Assembly: GCA_002710685.1 (NCBI GenBank)
Contig: PALD01000071.1
Location: forward strand, 62,001-126,000
DNA: 64,000 bases
Source of the DNA: Cytophagaceae bacterium
GTDB lineage: Bacteria > Bacteroidota > Bacteroidia > Flavobacteriales > Flavobacteriaceae
Direction: 5' to 3'
A program made the position numbers and the translations under genes. Under the pieces are notes generated by a model. The model was not told where the DNA came from, did not search any database, and was given only the letters and a program-made list of their open reading frames with translations. Positions 1 to 7,866 of this stretch are shown piece after piece; positions within the stretch are counted from its first letter, which is position 1, and each line of letters opens with the position of its first letter.

Positions 1-1309
1 AGTCTGGCAGTTTGCCGTCATAGATGAGGTTAAGGATTGCCTTGTCCTGTAGCCTACCGCGCAGCATGGCCTCTGTGTAACGCAGGTCTTCCCTAAAGGT
101 CACCAGTGAATATTTACTGTAATATTCAGTGGGGAAATGCTCTTCAAAAGCAATTTCAAGCTTGCGCTTTTCCTGAAAGATAGGACGGGCGGTGTGTGCT
201 TTCATCTCATGAAAATTATCAACGGCAAGGTCTGCGATGGCATCTGTATCGTCCTTGCGCACCGCTTGATATTCCTTAAAAACCGTGCTCCAGTCGCCCT
301 GGTGCTTATCTATAAATCCATCCAGCACATGAATATCTTCAAAGGCGCTGTTCATCCCCTGGCCATAAAAAGGCACTATACCGTGTGCGGCGTCGCCTAT
401 TAAAAGCGTCTTGCCATAGGCGTGCCATGGCGAGCATTTTATGGTTCCCAAAGGTGATGTGGGGTTGTTCTCAAATTCTTCAACAAGGTTGGGCATCAAC
501 TTCAAGGCATCAGGAAACTCTTCTTCAAAGTATCTTGTCACCGCTTCCGCAGAATTTAATTTTTCAAAACTGTTGGGCCCTTCATCCCAAGATAGAAAGA
601 GCGTAACGGTAAAACTACCATCCAAGTTGGGCAACGCAATCATCATGTCCTTGCCGCGGGGCCAGATGTGCAAAGCATTTTTAAACACCTGAAAGTCGCC
701 ATCATTGCCCGCCGGAAAAGACAGTTCTTTATACCCGTGCGTCAGGAAATGCTGCCCATAACTGAACAGGAATTTTCTATGCGCCAGCATGCTTTTTCGC
801 AGCATACTGCCCACGCCATCAGCACCCATGATCACATCTGCCTGAAAGGTCTTTTTCTCCTCGCTTACAAAATGCTGAAACGTCGCCTTGCCCTCTTCAA
901 GGTTTACATCTACACATTTCATGTTAAAGTGTGTCTTGATGTTGGGCATCTTGTCACATTCATCCAGCAACATCTTGTTGAGGTCTTCTCGCGAAATACT
1001 GTTGATAAATTCCCCACGACCACTATAAGGACTCATAAAAGTTTCGCCCTCGCGGTCATGAATCATACGACCTTGCATCGGGATGCAAAGCGGTTTTACT
1101 TTATCTTCAAGCCCGGTGAGGCGCAGGCCTTTCATACCGCGGTCAGAAAAGGCAAGGTTGATGCTACGGCCAGAGTCTAGGGACATGATTCTTAAATCTG
1201 GGCGTTTTTCCATTACGGTTACCCGGTATCCACGTTGTGCCATGCGCAGTGCTAGGAGCGAGCCGCATAGTCCGGCACCTATTACGAGTATATGTTCGTT
1301 AGTGGTCAA
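1..1309 (-). CDS. kmo: Kynurenine 3-monooxygenase, 3' end cut by window edge
   Basis: FAD-dependent hydroxylase converting kynurenine to 3-hydroxykynurenine in tryptophan breakdown or NAD synthesis. About 436 codons are present and the frame stays open at base 1, so the C-terminus is missing. The N-terminus has the FAD Rossmann motif VIGAGLCGSLLALRMAQRGY followed by VTVMEKR. Further in are GADGVGSMLRKS and the second FAD motif LLIGDAAHGIVPFYGQGMN, with GRSINLAFSDRG between, all as in KMO. No ATG fits: an in-frame stop lies at 1328-1330, so a TTG at 1309 is the likely start; the first ATG would cut into the Rossmann fold. It follows kynureninase by 28 bases on the same strand, so the two probably form an operon. 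Confidence 0.93.
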   Translation of the reverse strand, partial: MTTNEHILVIGAGLCGSLLALRMAQRGYRVTVMEKRPDLRIMSLDSGRSINLAFSDRGMKGLRLTGLEDKVKPLCIPMQGRMIHDREGETFMSPYSGRGEFINSISREDLNKMLLDECDKMPNIKTHFNMKCVDVNLEEGKATFQHFVSEEKKTFQADVIMGADGVGSMLRKSMLAHRKFLFSYGQHFLTHGYKELSFPAGNDGDFQVFKNALHIWPRGKDMMIALPNLDGSFTVTLFLSWDEGPNSFEKLNSAEAVTRYFEEEFPDALKLMPNLVEEFENNPTSPLGTIKCSPWHAYGKTLLIGDAAHGIVPFYGQGMNSAFEDIHVLDGFIDKHQGDWSTVFKEYQAVRKDDTDAIADLAVDNFHEMKAHTARPIFQEKRKLEIAFEEHFPTEYYSKYSLVTFREDLRYTEAMLRGRLQDKAILNLIYDGKLPD

Positions 1310-1337
1310 TGTTTTTTGATTGATTGGTTAGCAATAA

Positions 1338-2621
1338 TTAGTTGTTGAGCAGTTCGCGCAGGCGTACCGTCATTTCATAAACATCTTCAAAATTGTTGTA
1401 GATGGGTGCTGGTGCCACCCGTATCACATCAGGTTCGCGCCAGTCGCAGATGATGCCGGCCTCCATAAAGCCATCAAACATGCTCTTATCTGCATCTTTC
1501 ACCTGGATTGAAAGTTGGCAGCCGCGCTCTTCCGGGTTTTTTGGGGTAATGATATTGATGCGGTCATCGTTGATCTCGTTGATGAGAAACTCCAGGAAAC
1601 CCGTTAATTTTTTAGATTTCTTCCTGATGTTTTTAAAACCCGCTTCCGCGAAAACTTCTAGCGAAGCCCTTACCGCGGCCATGCTCAAAATAGGAGGGTT
1701 GCTCAACTGCCAGCCGTCTGCGCCATAGGCCGGGTCAAAATCGAGGCGCATATTAAAACGCGTTTCCAGTTTATGGCCCCACCAGCCCGTAAATCGTTGA
1801 ATTTCTTTGTTTTCTGCATGACGTTCATGAACAAAACAGCCACCAAGGCTTCCCGGGCCACTGTTTAAATACTTGTACGTGCACCAAACAGCAAAGTCGG
1901 GGCCGGTTTCATGTAAATCTGCATCGATGTTGCCAACACCGTGAGCCAGGTCAAAACCTACCATTGCGCCGTGTTTGTGACCTAAATCGGTTATTTTTTT
2001 CATCGGGTATTTTTGGCCCGTGTAATAATTTGTATTTCCCAGCATCACAAGTGCAACTTCGTCGCCATGCTGCTCCATGATGGCTTCAAGGTCCTCATAA
2101 TGATTGAGGTATTCTCCTTCTCTGGGCTGCCATAATATCAGGGATTCTTCAGGGTCGTATCCGTGATGCTTTATCTGTGATTTGACCGCATAGATGTCAG
2201 ATGGAAATGCATCGCTCTCGATGACGATTTTGTTTCTTTTTGGCGTAGGCCTGTAAAAGGAAACCATCATCAAGTGCAGGTTTGTGGTGAGCGTGTTCAT
2301 GATGATTACCTCGTCTGGTTTTGCCCCCACGATGTCTGCCATGTTTTTTGACAGGGCACGGTGGTACTCCGTCCAGGGGATATCAGCCTTAAAATGACCT
2401 TCTACACCTATTTTTGCCCAGTGGTCCAGCTCTTTTTGAATAAATTCCTGCACATTTTTGGGCTGTAGGCCCAGCGAATTCCCACAGAGGTAAATGTAAT
2501 TGTTGCCATCTGCATCTTTAGGAAAATGAAACTTTTCGCGAAAGCTACGCAACGGGTCTTGAGCGTCGCATGCTTTGGCAAAGGCCAAACTGTTTTGATA
2601 AAGAATCTGAGTGTCTTGCAT
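1338..2621 (-). CDS. kynU: Kynureninase
   Basis: PLP enzyme cleaving kynurenine or 3-hydroxykynurenine to anthranilate or 3-hydroxyanthranilate plus alanine. The 427 residues match the usual family length. The PLP lysine is K250 in WCTYKYLNSGPGSLGG. Upstream are LCGNSLGLQPK (about 45-55), the phosphate-binding NTLTTNLHLMMVSFYRP stretch and the FDLAHGVGN aspartate motif (about 223-231). It lies directly upstream of the KMO gene, so the pair covers consecutive steps of the kynurenine pathway. The ATG at 2621 agrees with the family N-terminus, and a TAAATTTG box lies 7 bases before it. A TTTCGCGAAA palindrome sits inside the 5' end. Confidence 0.96.
   Translation of the reverse strand: MQDTQILYQNSLAFAKACDAQDPLRSFREKFHFPKDADGNNYIYLCGNSLGLQPKNVQEFIQKELDHWAKIGVEGHFKADIPWTEYHRALSKNMADIVGAKPDEVIIMNTLTTNLHLMMVSFYRPTPKRNKIVIESDAFPSDIYAVKSQIKHHGYDPEESLILWQPREGEYLNHYEDLEAIMEQHGDEVALVMLGNTNYYTGQKYPMKKITDLGHKHGAMVGFDLAHGVGNIDADLHETGPDFAVWCTYKYLNSGPGSLGGCFVHERHAENKEIQRFTGWWGHKLETRFNMRLDFDPAYGADGWQLSNPPILSMAAVRASLEVFAEAGFKNIRKKSKKLTGFLEFLINEINDDRINIITPKNPEERGCQLSIQVKDADKSMFDGFMEAGIICDWREPDVIRVAPAPIYNNFEDVYEMTVRLRELLNN
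2534..2543. repeat. Dispersed palindrome, TTTCGC type (short)
   Basis: TTTCGCGAAA inside kynU, extended on one side to AAAGC. Short, so chance is possible. Confidence 0.45.
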
Positions 2622-2627
2622 ATCCTA

Positions 2628-2635
2628 CAAATTTA
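2628..2635 (-). promoter_or_regulatory. Possible -7 box of the kynU-kmo operon
   Basis: TAAATTTG on the minus strand matches the Bacteroidota -7 consensus TAnnTTTG. It lies so near the ATG that the transcript would be almost leaderless. No clear TTTG -33 element is visible at the usual distance, so this is weak. Confidence 0.3.
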
Positions 2636-2726
2636 ACAATATTGAATTTTAAAAGGTCGCGAGAATTGTGATATGTGCGGTCTTTAAGGCTAAATTTTTG
2701 TTATTTTTCATGTTTTAAAACGTTTT

Positions 2727-3878
2727 ATGCAGGCCGTCAAACTTGTTTTTACAAACCGGGGGTATTTTGCTCCCGCCTTTCTGTTTGCCACGCTCAACAT
2801 CATCATTGGTACGTGGGCCATCTACATCCCTTTTATAAGTGATGGGCTGGGCCTCACAGAAGGTGAACTGGGGCTTGCCCTGTTTTTTATCGCACTGGGA
2901 ACGCTTGTGGCTCTGCCCTTCTTACCTTTTTTAGCCAGAAAATTGGGCATTGGCAAACTCTCTTTTTTGGCCGTGATCTTGATGTGCATCAGTATCATTG
3001 GACCATTTCTAGCTGAAAATTATGTGGCCTTTTGCGCTTCTCTTTTTGTCTTTGGGCTATTTAACGGCTTGCTGGATGCGGGTATGAACACGCTGGTCAA
3101 TGAGATAGAAAAACAGCAAAATGCCCATTTTATGAGTATTTCTCATGGGTTTTTTAGCCTGGGTGGTATGGTGAGTGCTGGCGTGGGTACTTTTTTGATT
3201 GCAGTGTTTGATAGTCCCGTGCTGCACATTGCAACCGTTGCCATACTGATGATTTTTTTGAATTTGGCTTTTGCCAAAAATTATACGGGGGTAAAGGCTG
3301 CTGTGCATGAAGAAAGTTCAGGTTTTAAATTGAGGAACCTCAAACCGCTTTTTGCCCTTTGCGTCATCGCTTTCCTGATTTTTGCAGCTGAAGGTGCGAT
3401 AGTGGATTGGAGCGCATTGTATATGGAAAAGGTAACGCTTTCAGATGTTTCCCTTTTTGGGATGGGGTACACCGCATTTAATGGTATGATGGCCTTGGGA
3501 AGGTTTTTTGGTGATGGTATAAGTGAGCGGTTTGGCTCAAGGGCCATCCTTGTGGCGGGAAGCATCCTGGGCGCACTGGGGTTTGCCCTTGTCCTCACCG
3601 GGAGTACCTGGATTGCCATCGCGGGATTTGCTATCGTGGGCGTTGGGCTATCGGTCATCGTCCCAGAGCTCTTGCGCTATGCTGGTCAACTGCCCAATGT
3701 CCCCTCGGCCGAAGGGGTAAGTTTTGTGTCTGGCATCGGTTTTTCGGGCATGCTTCTAGGTCCAGTGCTACTGGGGTTTCTGGCAGGCGCCTTTACACTA
3801 AAAAGCAGTTTTGTAGCCCTGCTCTGTGCGACCTTGCTGGCCACGTTGATATCGCTTTCGCTTAAGCGAAAAAAATAA
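2727..3878 (+). CDS. MFS transporter, YbjJ/fucose-permease-like
   Basis: Inner-membrane transporter of the major facilitator superfamily; substrate unknown. The 383 residues hold about 12 hydrophobic segments. The loop 2-3 region reads LPFLPFLARKLG and the symmetrical loop in the second half reads GRFFGDGISERFG, as in the short MFS proteins related to YbjJ and sugar permeases. It is divergent from kynU with a 105-base gap. The C-terminus (LSLKRKK) is encoded by a perfect TTTCGCTTAAGCGAAA palindrome just before the stop. Its 3' end nearly abuts the convergent lipoprotein gene at 3881. Confidence 0.85.
   Translation: MQAVKLVFTNRGYFAPAFLFATLNIIIGTWAIYIPFISDGLGLTEGELGLALFFIALGTLVALPFLPFLARKLGIGKLSFLAVILMCISIIGPFLAENYVAFCASLFVFGLFNGLLDAGMNTLVNEIEKQQNAHFMSISHGFFSLGGMVSAGVGTFLIAVFDSPVLHIATVAILMIFLNLAFAKNYTGVKAAVHEESSGFKLRNLKPLFALCVIAFLIFAAEGAIVDWSALYMEKVTLSDVSLFGMGYTAFNGMMALGRFFGDGISERFGSRAILVAGSILGALGFALVLTGSTWIAIAGFAIVGVGLSVIVPELLRYAGQLPNVPSAEGVSFVSGIGFSGMLLGPVLLGFLAGAFTLKSSFVALLCATLLATLISLSLKRKK
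3856..3871. repeat. Dispersed palindrome, TTTCGCT type
   Basis: TTTCGCTTAAGCGAAA, a perfect 16-base palindrome in the last codons of the YbjJ-like MFS gene. Confidence 0.8.
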
Positions 3879-3880
3879 GA

Positions 3881-4570
3881 TTAATCTTCTGTCTTGACAG
3901 CAATATCAGTAAAATAGAGCTTCACTTGGTTGCCTTCGGTATTATGGGTTTCGGCAATCTTTAACCCGGAAAAATCCTTGTAATCTTCCCAACTGGTCAC
4001 CATGCTCCACGCATCAGCATTGCCCCTGCGGTAGACCCATTCTTTGACAATAAAATCTTTATCATAGTAAAAATCATAGGCATCCCCAGGGGTATAACCG
4101 CCCTGGTCACCGTATACCATGGTTATTTTTGATAGCGTCTCCTTGCTCATGGGCGCCGTAGCGGTATCCTGCACCGTCAGGCTGGTGGACCCTTTGTCCC
4201 AGATGAGGTGGTATGGGGCGAGCAACCAGAATGAGTCATTTATGAAACCTTTGTCAGTCGTGGTGGCAAGGCTGTCCATCTGGCTGCGGTTATATTCTAC
4301 CGTGTCCTGTGGGTTTTTCATGACAATATCCCCAGTCTTTGTCTTCCATGCCCAGGCCCGTGCCATGTGGTTTTCACCACGGTCAACGTTAAAGGTAAAG
4401 TCCAGTTCTTCAACATCGCCCCAGTTGTCGATACCTGATGCTTTTGCAATTTTATAAGCTACCTGCTCCTCTGGAGAAAGTGAAGCCATATTAACGGTTT
4501 GATCCTTTGGCTTGTCATTGCAGGCGGTAAGCAGGATGGATAGGATGAAGGCGGGGATGAGGTTTTTCAT
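3881..4570 (-). CDS. Hypothetical lipoprotein, 229 aa
   Basis: Predicted outer-membrane or periplasmic lipoprotein. The signal peptide MKNLIPAFILSILLTAC ends in a lipobox cysteine at residue 17. The rest is soluble, Trp/Tyr-rich and alternates polar and hydrophobic residues (for example FNVDRGENHMARAWAWKTKTG and VYGDQGGYTPGDAYDFYYD), suggesting a beta-rich fold like the LolA/LppX-type or DUF6503-like lipoproteins of Bacteroidota. The family assignment is from general resemblance only. Convergent with the MFS gene before it. Confidence 0.75.
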   Translation of the reverse strand: MKNLIPAFILSILLTACNDKPKDQTVNMASLSPEEQVAYKIAKASGIDNWGDVEELDFTFNVDRGENHMARAWAWKTKTGDIVMKNPQDTVEYNRSQMDSLATTTDKGFINDSFWLLAPYHLIWDKGSTSLTVQDTATAPMSKETLSKITMVYGDQGGYTPGDAYDFYYDKDFIVKEWVYRRGNADAWSMVTSWEDYKDFSGLKIAETHNTEGNQVKLYFTDIAVKTED

Positions 4571-4671
4571 GATTGTTGATGGTTTATATAGTAAATGTAA
4601 GGGAAAAGAACCAGTGAGTTATTAATATTTTCTCAAAAGGGGTGATTAACTTTACAAAAAGTAGAACACAG

Positions 4672-5106
4672 ATGAAAAAAACAGCGTTGTTGATCGCGGT
4701 GCTTGCCATGACCTTTGCCTGCAAGGATAAAGGTGCCACAGCCGCAAATACGGGATATGATGCCCTGATGGACAAGACCCTGGCAATCCATGATGAGGTC
4801 ATGGAAGACATGATGCCGCTGGGCAACCTGAGCAGTACCCTAGCAAAAAAAGTAGATAGTTTTCCTGATAACAAGCAGTACCGGCAGGCACTTGATAAAC
4901 TGGAGCATGCACATGATTTTATGATGGAGTGGATGCAGGATTTTGGTAAAAAATTTCCCTATGAAGAGCGTCAGGGCAACAAAGAATCACAACTTGACAT
5001 CAAGCAGCGCCATGACCTGCTCAAGCAAGAGTATGAAGAGGTACGGACCATGCAAGACTCAGTAAATGCAAGCATGGAAAATGCTAGGCAGGTGCTGGGC
5101 AGTTAA
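4672..5106 (+). CDS. Hypothetical lipoprotein, helical, 144 aa
   Basis: Small lipoprotein with signal peptide MKKTALLIAVLAMTFAC (lipobox cysteine at 17). The mature part is charged and predicted almost entirely helical, with coiled-coil character (KLEHAHDFMMEWMQDFGKKFP, LLKQEYEEVRTMQDSVNASM). Such proteins are common in flavobacteria without a known role. I chose the ATG at 4672 because it starts the signal peptide directly; an upstream in-frame start at 4642 would add ten residues before it. Confidence 0.75.
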   Translation: MKKTALLIAVLAMTFACKDKGATAANTGYDALMDKTLAIHDEVMEDMMPLGNLSSTLAKKVDSFPDNKQYRQALDKLEHAHDFMMEWMQDFGKKFPYEERQGNKESQLDIKQRHDLLKQEYEEVRTMQDSVNASMENARQVLGS

Positions 5107-5124
5107 GGAAAGGCTAAAGTAAGA

Positions 5125-5153
5125 TTGTAGCCAGTGGGTTTTGGGTAAATTTG
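5125..5153 (+). promoter_or_regulatory. Bacteroidota-type promoter of the pirin gene
   Basis: TTG at 5125-5127 and TAAATTTG at 5146-5153 are separated by 18 bases, matching the flavobacterial consensus TTG-N17-23-TAnnTTTG. Transcription would start near 5160, about 10 bases before the pirin ATG at 5171. Confidence 0.55.
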
Positions 5154-5170
5154 GTATAAACCAAAAAACT

Positions 5171-5881
5171 ATGAAGACCATTTTGCACAAGGCAGAATCC
5201 CGCGGGGAGGCAAACTTTGGCTGGTTGCACAGCAGGCACAGCTTTAGTTTTGGCAATTATTATGACAGCCAGCGCATGAACTTTGGCGCACTGCGCGTCA
5301 TCAATGATGATAGGGTAAAGGGCGGTGAAGGTTTTGGCACCCATCCACACCGGGATATGGAGATTATATCCATACCTCTTACCGGTACCCTGGAGCATAA
5401 GGACAGCATGGGCAACAGTGGTGTCATCAAGCAGGGCGACATACAGGTGATGAGTGCCGGTACGGGCATCCACCACAGCGAGTATAACCACAACAAGGAT
5501 GAAGAGGTAAAATTCTTGCAGATATGGGTTACCCCAAATAGAAAAGGAGTCACCCCACGATATGACCAGGTCACCCTCAAAGTAGATGACCGTAAAAACG
5601 CACTGCAACAGGTGCTCTCCCCAAAATCAAACGACGACGGGGTGTGGATACATCAAGATGCCTGGTTCTACATGAGCAACCTGGACGCTGGCAAGTCACT
5701 AGATTATGAGCTCAAGACTGAGACCAATGGCGTCTATATCTTTGTCATCACGGGTCAAATAGAAATAGAAGGGCAAGAAATCAATACCCGGGATGGATAT
5801 GGTATCAGCGGGACAAAAACTTTTAGCCTTACGGCGAAAGAAAACAGCGAACTGCTGCTCATGGAAGTCCCCATGCACTGA
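5171..5881 (+). CDS. Pirin family protein (cupin dioxygenase-like)
   Basis: Bicupin of the pirin family, some members of which cleave quercetin or act as redox-linked regulators. The 236-residue length is usual. The N-terminal cupin carries the metal-binding set H58, H60 (GTHPHRDMEI), H102 and E104 (GTGIHHSEYN), in line with H56, H58, H101 and E103 of human pirin, so it should bind Fe or another metal. The second cupin (about 150-236) lacks obvious ligands, as is normal. I chose ATG 5171 because MKTILHKAESRG is the conserved N-terminus and it lies just behind a good promoter. A GNAT gene follows after 5 bases, likely cotranscribed. Confidence 0.93.
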   Translation: MKTILHKAESRGEANFGWLHSRHSFSFGNYYDSQRMNFGALRVINDDRVKGGEGFGTHPHRDMEIISIPLTGTLEHKDSMGNSGVIKQGDIQVMSAGTGIHHSEYNHNKDEEVKFLQIWVTPNRKGVTPRYDQVTLKVDDRKNALQQVLSPKSNDDGVWIHQDAWFYMSNLDAGKSLDYELKTETNGVYIFVITGQIEIEGQEINTRDGYGISGTKTFSLTAKENSELLLMEVPMH

Positions 5882-5886
5882 AAACC

Positions 5887-6165
5887 ATGAAAATAAACCT
5901 AATTAAAAATAGCGATGAAGGCAGGTATGAAGCTCATGTTGAGGGGCAACTGGCCTTTGTGGACTATAAAGAAAAAGAAGGCAAGGTCTATCTCGTGCAT
6001 ACTGAGGTGCCAAAAGAGCTTGAGGGAAAGGGGGTGGCCGGCAAACTGGTTGAAAAAGTACTCCAGGATATCAAGGCAGATGTCAAGAAAGTTGTGCCCA
6101 GATGCTCTTATGTTGCCACATACATAAAAAAGCACCCCGAATGGGAACGGCTAGTCGCTGAATAA
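5887..6165 (+). CDS. Small GNAT-like N-acetyltransferase (YjdJ type)
   Basis: A 92-residue protein of the short GNAT family that holds only the acetyl-CoA core. It shows VYLVHTEVPKELEGKGVAGKLVEKVLQDIK, which contains the E-GKGVAGKLVE acetyl-CoA pyrophosphate loop, and the C-terminal PRCSYVATYIKKHPEW typical of this family. The substrate is unknown. It starts 5 bases after the pirin stop and probably shares its transcript. Confidence 0.88.
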   Translation: MKINLIKNSDEGRYEAHVEGQLAFVDYKEKEGKVYLVHTEVPKELEGKGVAGKLVEKVLQDIKADVKKVVPRCSYVATYIKKHPEWERLVAE

Positions 6166-6253
6166 TTTTTTTCAGGTGATGTGTAATCCATGGTATTTCT
6201 GCCCGACTCATTACGGGTAACTACCATTAATTAATCATTAAAATCTGAAAAGC

Positions 6254-6463
6254 ATGGAAACACCTATCGAACTCACCTTAGTAGGATTTAACAACGGGAT
6301 GTATCAAATCAAATACCCCAACCTGGACCTGCCCATTGAAATCAATGAAGAACTTTACCGAAAGTTTTGCAAGAGCAGGGACTATGTGATAAAACATCTC
6401 AAGGATAAGGGCAAGTCCATCAATGATGGCCTAAAGCAGATGCCCTTGTGCGGCATGCAGTAA
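6254..6463 (+). CDS. Hypothetical small protein, 69 aa
   Basis: Small soluble protein with no signal peptide or membrane segment. It has a mixed N-terminal half (IELTLVGFNNGMYQIKYPNLDLP) and a basic helical C-terminus (FCKSRDYVIKHLKDKGKSINDG). I do not recognise the family. Support for a real gene: it fills the gap after the GNAT gene, uses codons like its neighbours, and is followed 8 bases later by a strong intrinsic terminator. Confidence 0.65.
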   Translation: METPIELTLVGFNNGMYQIKYPNLDLPIEINEELYRKFCKSRDYVIKHLKDKGKSINDGLKQMPLCGMQ

Positions 6464-6470
6464 ATACCTA

Positions 6471-6499
6471 AAAGCGCAATTGAAATTGCGCTTTTTTTA
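6471..6499 (+). terminator. Intrinsic terminator after the pirin-GNAT-69 aa run
   Basis: AAAGCGCAAT (6471-6480) pairs with ATTGCGCTTT (6485-6494) around a 4-base loop and is followed by a run of T. Confidence 0.9.
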
Positions 6500-6503
6500 T
6501 TGA

Positions 6504-6520
6504 TTTGGCTTAAAGCCAAA
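6504..6520. repeat. Dispersed palindrome, TTTGGCT type
   Basis: TTTGGCT-TAA-AGCCAAA, 7-base arms, intergenic, just behind the terminator. Member of the palindrome family described in the findings. Confidence 0.8.
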
Positions 6521-6605
6521 ATACCTCAAACCTTTTCGTTTAAAAAATCCCTGTTTTTTACGATTTTAATAACACTTCTTCCTACTGGCTTCCAGCGGTG
6601 GGGCT

Positions 6606-6613
6606 TAATTTTG
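6606..6613 (+). promoter_or_regulatory. Possible -7 box of the Bcr/CflA transporter gene
   Basis: TAATTTTG matches TAnnTTTG and lies 5 bases before the ATG at 6619. No convincing -33 element is seen, so the call is weak. Confidence 0.25.
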
Positions 6614-6618
6614 CATAA

Positions 6619-7833
6619 ATGTTGAAAGCTACAGTCCTAAGGACAAAATCCAGGAATATTATTGTCTTGATACTGGGAACGCTCATTGCCATTGGGCCGT
6701 TTTCCATAGATATGTATTTGCCCGGTTTTGCCAGTGTGGCAGAAGACTTTAAGGTAGATATAAGCCGGGTGGGGCTTACCCTAACCAGTTATTTTATTGG
6801 TATTTCACTGGGGCAGCTGGCCTATGGTCCCCTCATGGACAAGTTTGGCCGGCGCAAGCCATTGATTTTTGGTCTATTGCTCTATATCGTTTCGGCATTG
6901 ATGTGTGCTCTCAGCTGGAACCTTGAACTTCTTATCGTTGCCCGTTTTTTCCTAGCTCTGGGTGGTTGTGCCGGTATGGTGGCCAGTAAAGCCATGGTGC
7001 GTGACCTGTTTGAGAAAGAGCAGGTAGCAGATGTATTGTCAACATTGATGCTCATCATGGGCGTGGCCCCCATCATTGCGCCCACCGTGGGTGGTATCGT
7101 GGTGGGTTCATTAGGGTGGGAGAGCGTGTTTTTTATACTGGCCGCCTTCGCCACGCTCATGTTGTTCAACGTGGTATTCATCTTGCCAGAAAGCCATAAG
7201 CCCAACCGTGCAACGAGCCTGAGGCCACGCGCCGTGCTGCGTGAATATATATCAGTATTCAAGAATCGTGACTTCTTTGTTTTTTCAATAACCAGGGGGC
7301 TTGCCATGGGGGCATTGCTGTCTTACGTTTCAAGCGCTCCATTTATTTTTATAGAGAATTTTGGTTTGAACGAGCAGCAATTTGGGTGGGTTTTTGGAGG
7401 TAATGCCTTTGGTCTCATCCTGGGTAGCCAGATAAATAGGTTGTTCCTTAAGCGCTATGATATGTTCAGGATTACGATGGTGATTACAATTTCACTGGCC
7501 ATCCTCACGATAATAGGTCTTGTATCCACCATGGTCAAGGTAGAATTCTGGGTGGTTTACCCTATCCTTTTCTGTATGTTGTTCCTCATAGGTTTTCAAA
7601 ACCCAAATGCCACGGCATTGGCACTCCAACCCTTTACACTACAGGCTGGCTCTGCATCAGCACTGGTGGGGAGCATGGGGATGATCTTTGGGTCAATTGC
7701 GAGCATACTGGTCACCACGTTTGTCACGCATTCCATCGTGCCTCTGTTCATTATAGTTGCCGGGTGTTCCATATTAAGTTTGGTGCTTGTTCTTGCCTAT
7801 AAAAAAAAGCAAGCCACTTGGGGCTTGCAATAA
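6619..7833 (+). CDS. Bcr/CflA family multidrug efflux MFS transporter
   Basis: Inner-membrane drug:proton antiporter of the 12-helix DHA1 type. The 404 residues start with a short basic segment, then the first helix and the family signature FSIDMYLPGFASVAEDF (about 29-45). The loop 2-3 motif is GQLAYGPLMDKFGRRKP (about 75-91) and motif C-like GVAPIIAPTVGG follows. These three are diagnostic of Bcr/CflA proteins, known for bicyclomycin, chloramphenicol or sulfonamide export; the substrate here is unknown. The last codons (KKKQATWGLQ) overlap an intrinsic terminator of the convergent gene. Confidence 0.92.
   Translation: MLKATVLRTKSRNIIVLILGTLIAIGPFSIDMYLPGFASVAEDFKVDISRVGLTLTSYFIGISLGQLAYGPLMDKFGRRKPLIFGLLLYIVSALMCALSWNLELLIVARFFLALGGCAGMVASKAMVRDLFEKEQVADVLSTLMLIMGVAPIIAPTVGGIVVGSLGWESVFFILAAFATLMLFNVVFILPESHKPNRATSLRPRAVLREYISVFKNRDFFVFSITRGLAMGALLSYVSSAPFIFIENFGLNEQQFGWVFGGNAFGLILGSQINRLFLKRYDMFRITMVITISLAILTIIGLVSTMVKVEFWVVYPILFCMLFLIGFQNPNATALALQPFTLQAGSASALVGSMGMIFGSIASILVTTFVTHSIVPLFIIVAGCSILSLVLVLAYKKKQATWGLQ
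7801..7828 (-). terminator. Intrinsic terminator of the aldo/keto reductase gene, inside the end of the MFS gene
   Basis: Read on the minus strand, GCAAGCC and GGCTTGC (7809-7815 and 7822-7828) form a 7-bp stem followed by eight T (7801-7808). The same bases encode the last residues of the plus-strand MFS protein. Confidence 0.8.
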
Positions 7834-7843
7834 AAAATATTCT

Positions 7844-7860
7844 TTTGGCTTTAAGCCAAA
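7844..7860. repeat. Dispersed palindrome, TTTGGCT type
   Basis: TTTGGCT-TTA-AGCCAAA with 7-base arms, between the convergent MFS and aldo/keto reductase genes. Confidence 0.8.
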
Positions 7861-7866
7861 TAAACA

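Noticed and set aside
7441..7833. A possible plus-strand terminator at the end of the MFS gene
   Set aside because: The T-run lies on the minus-strand side only, so it is a terminator of the aldo/keto reductase gene.
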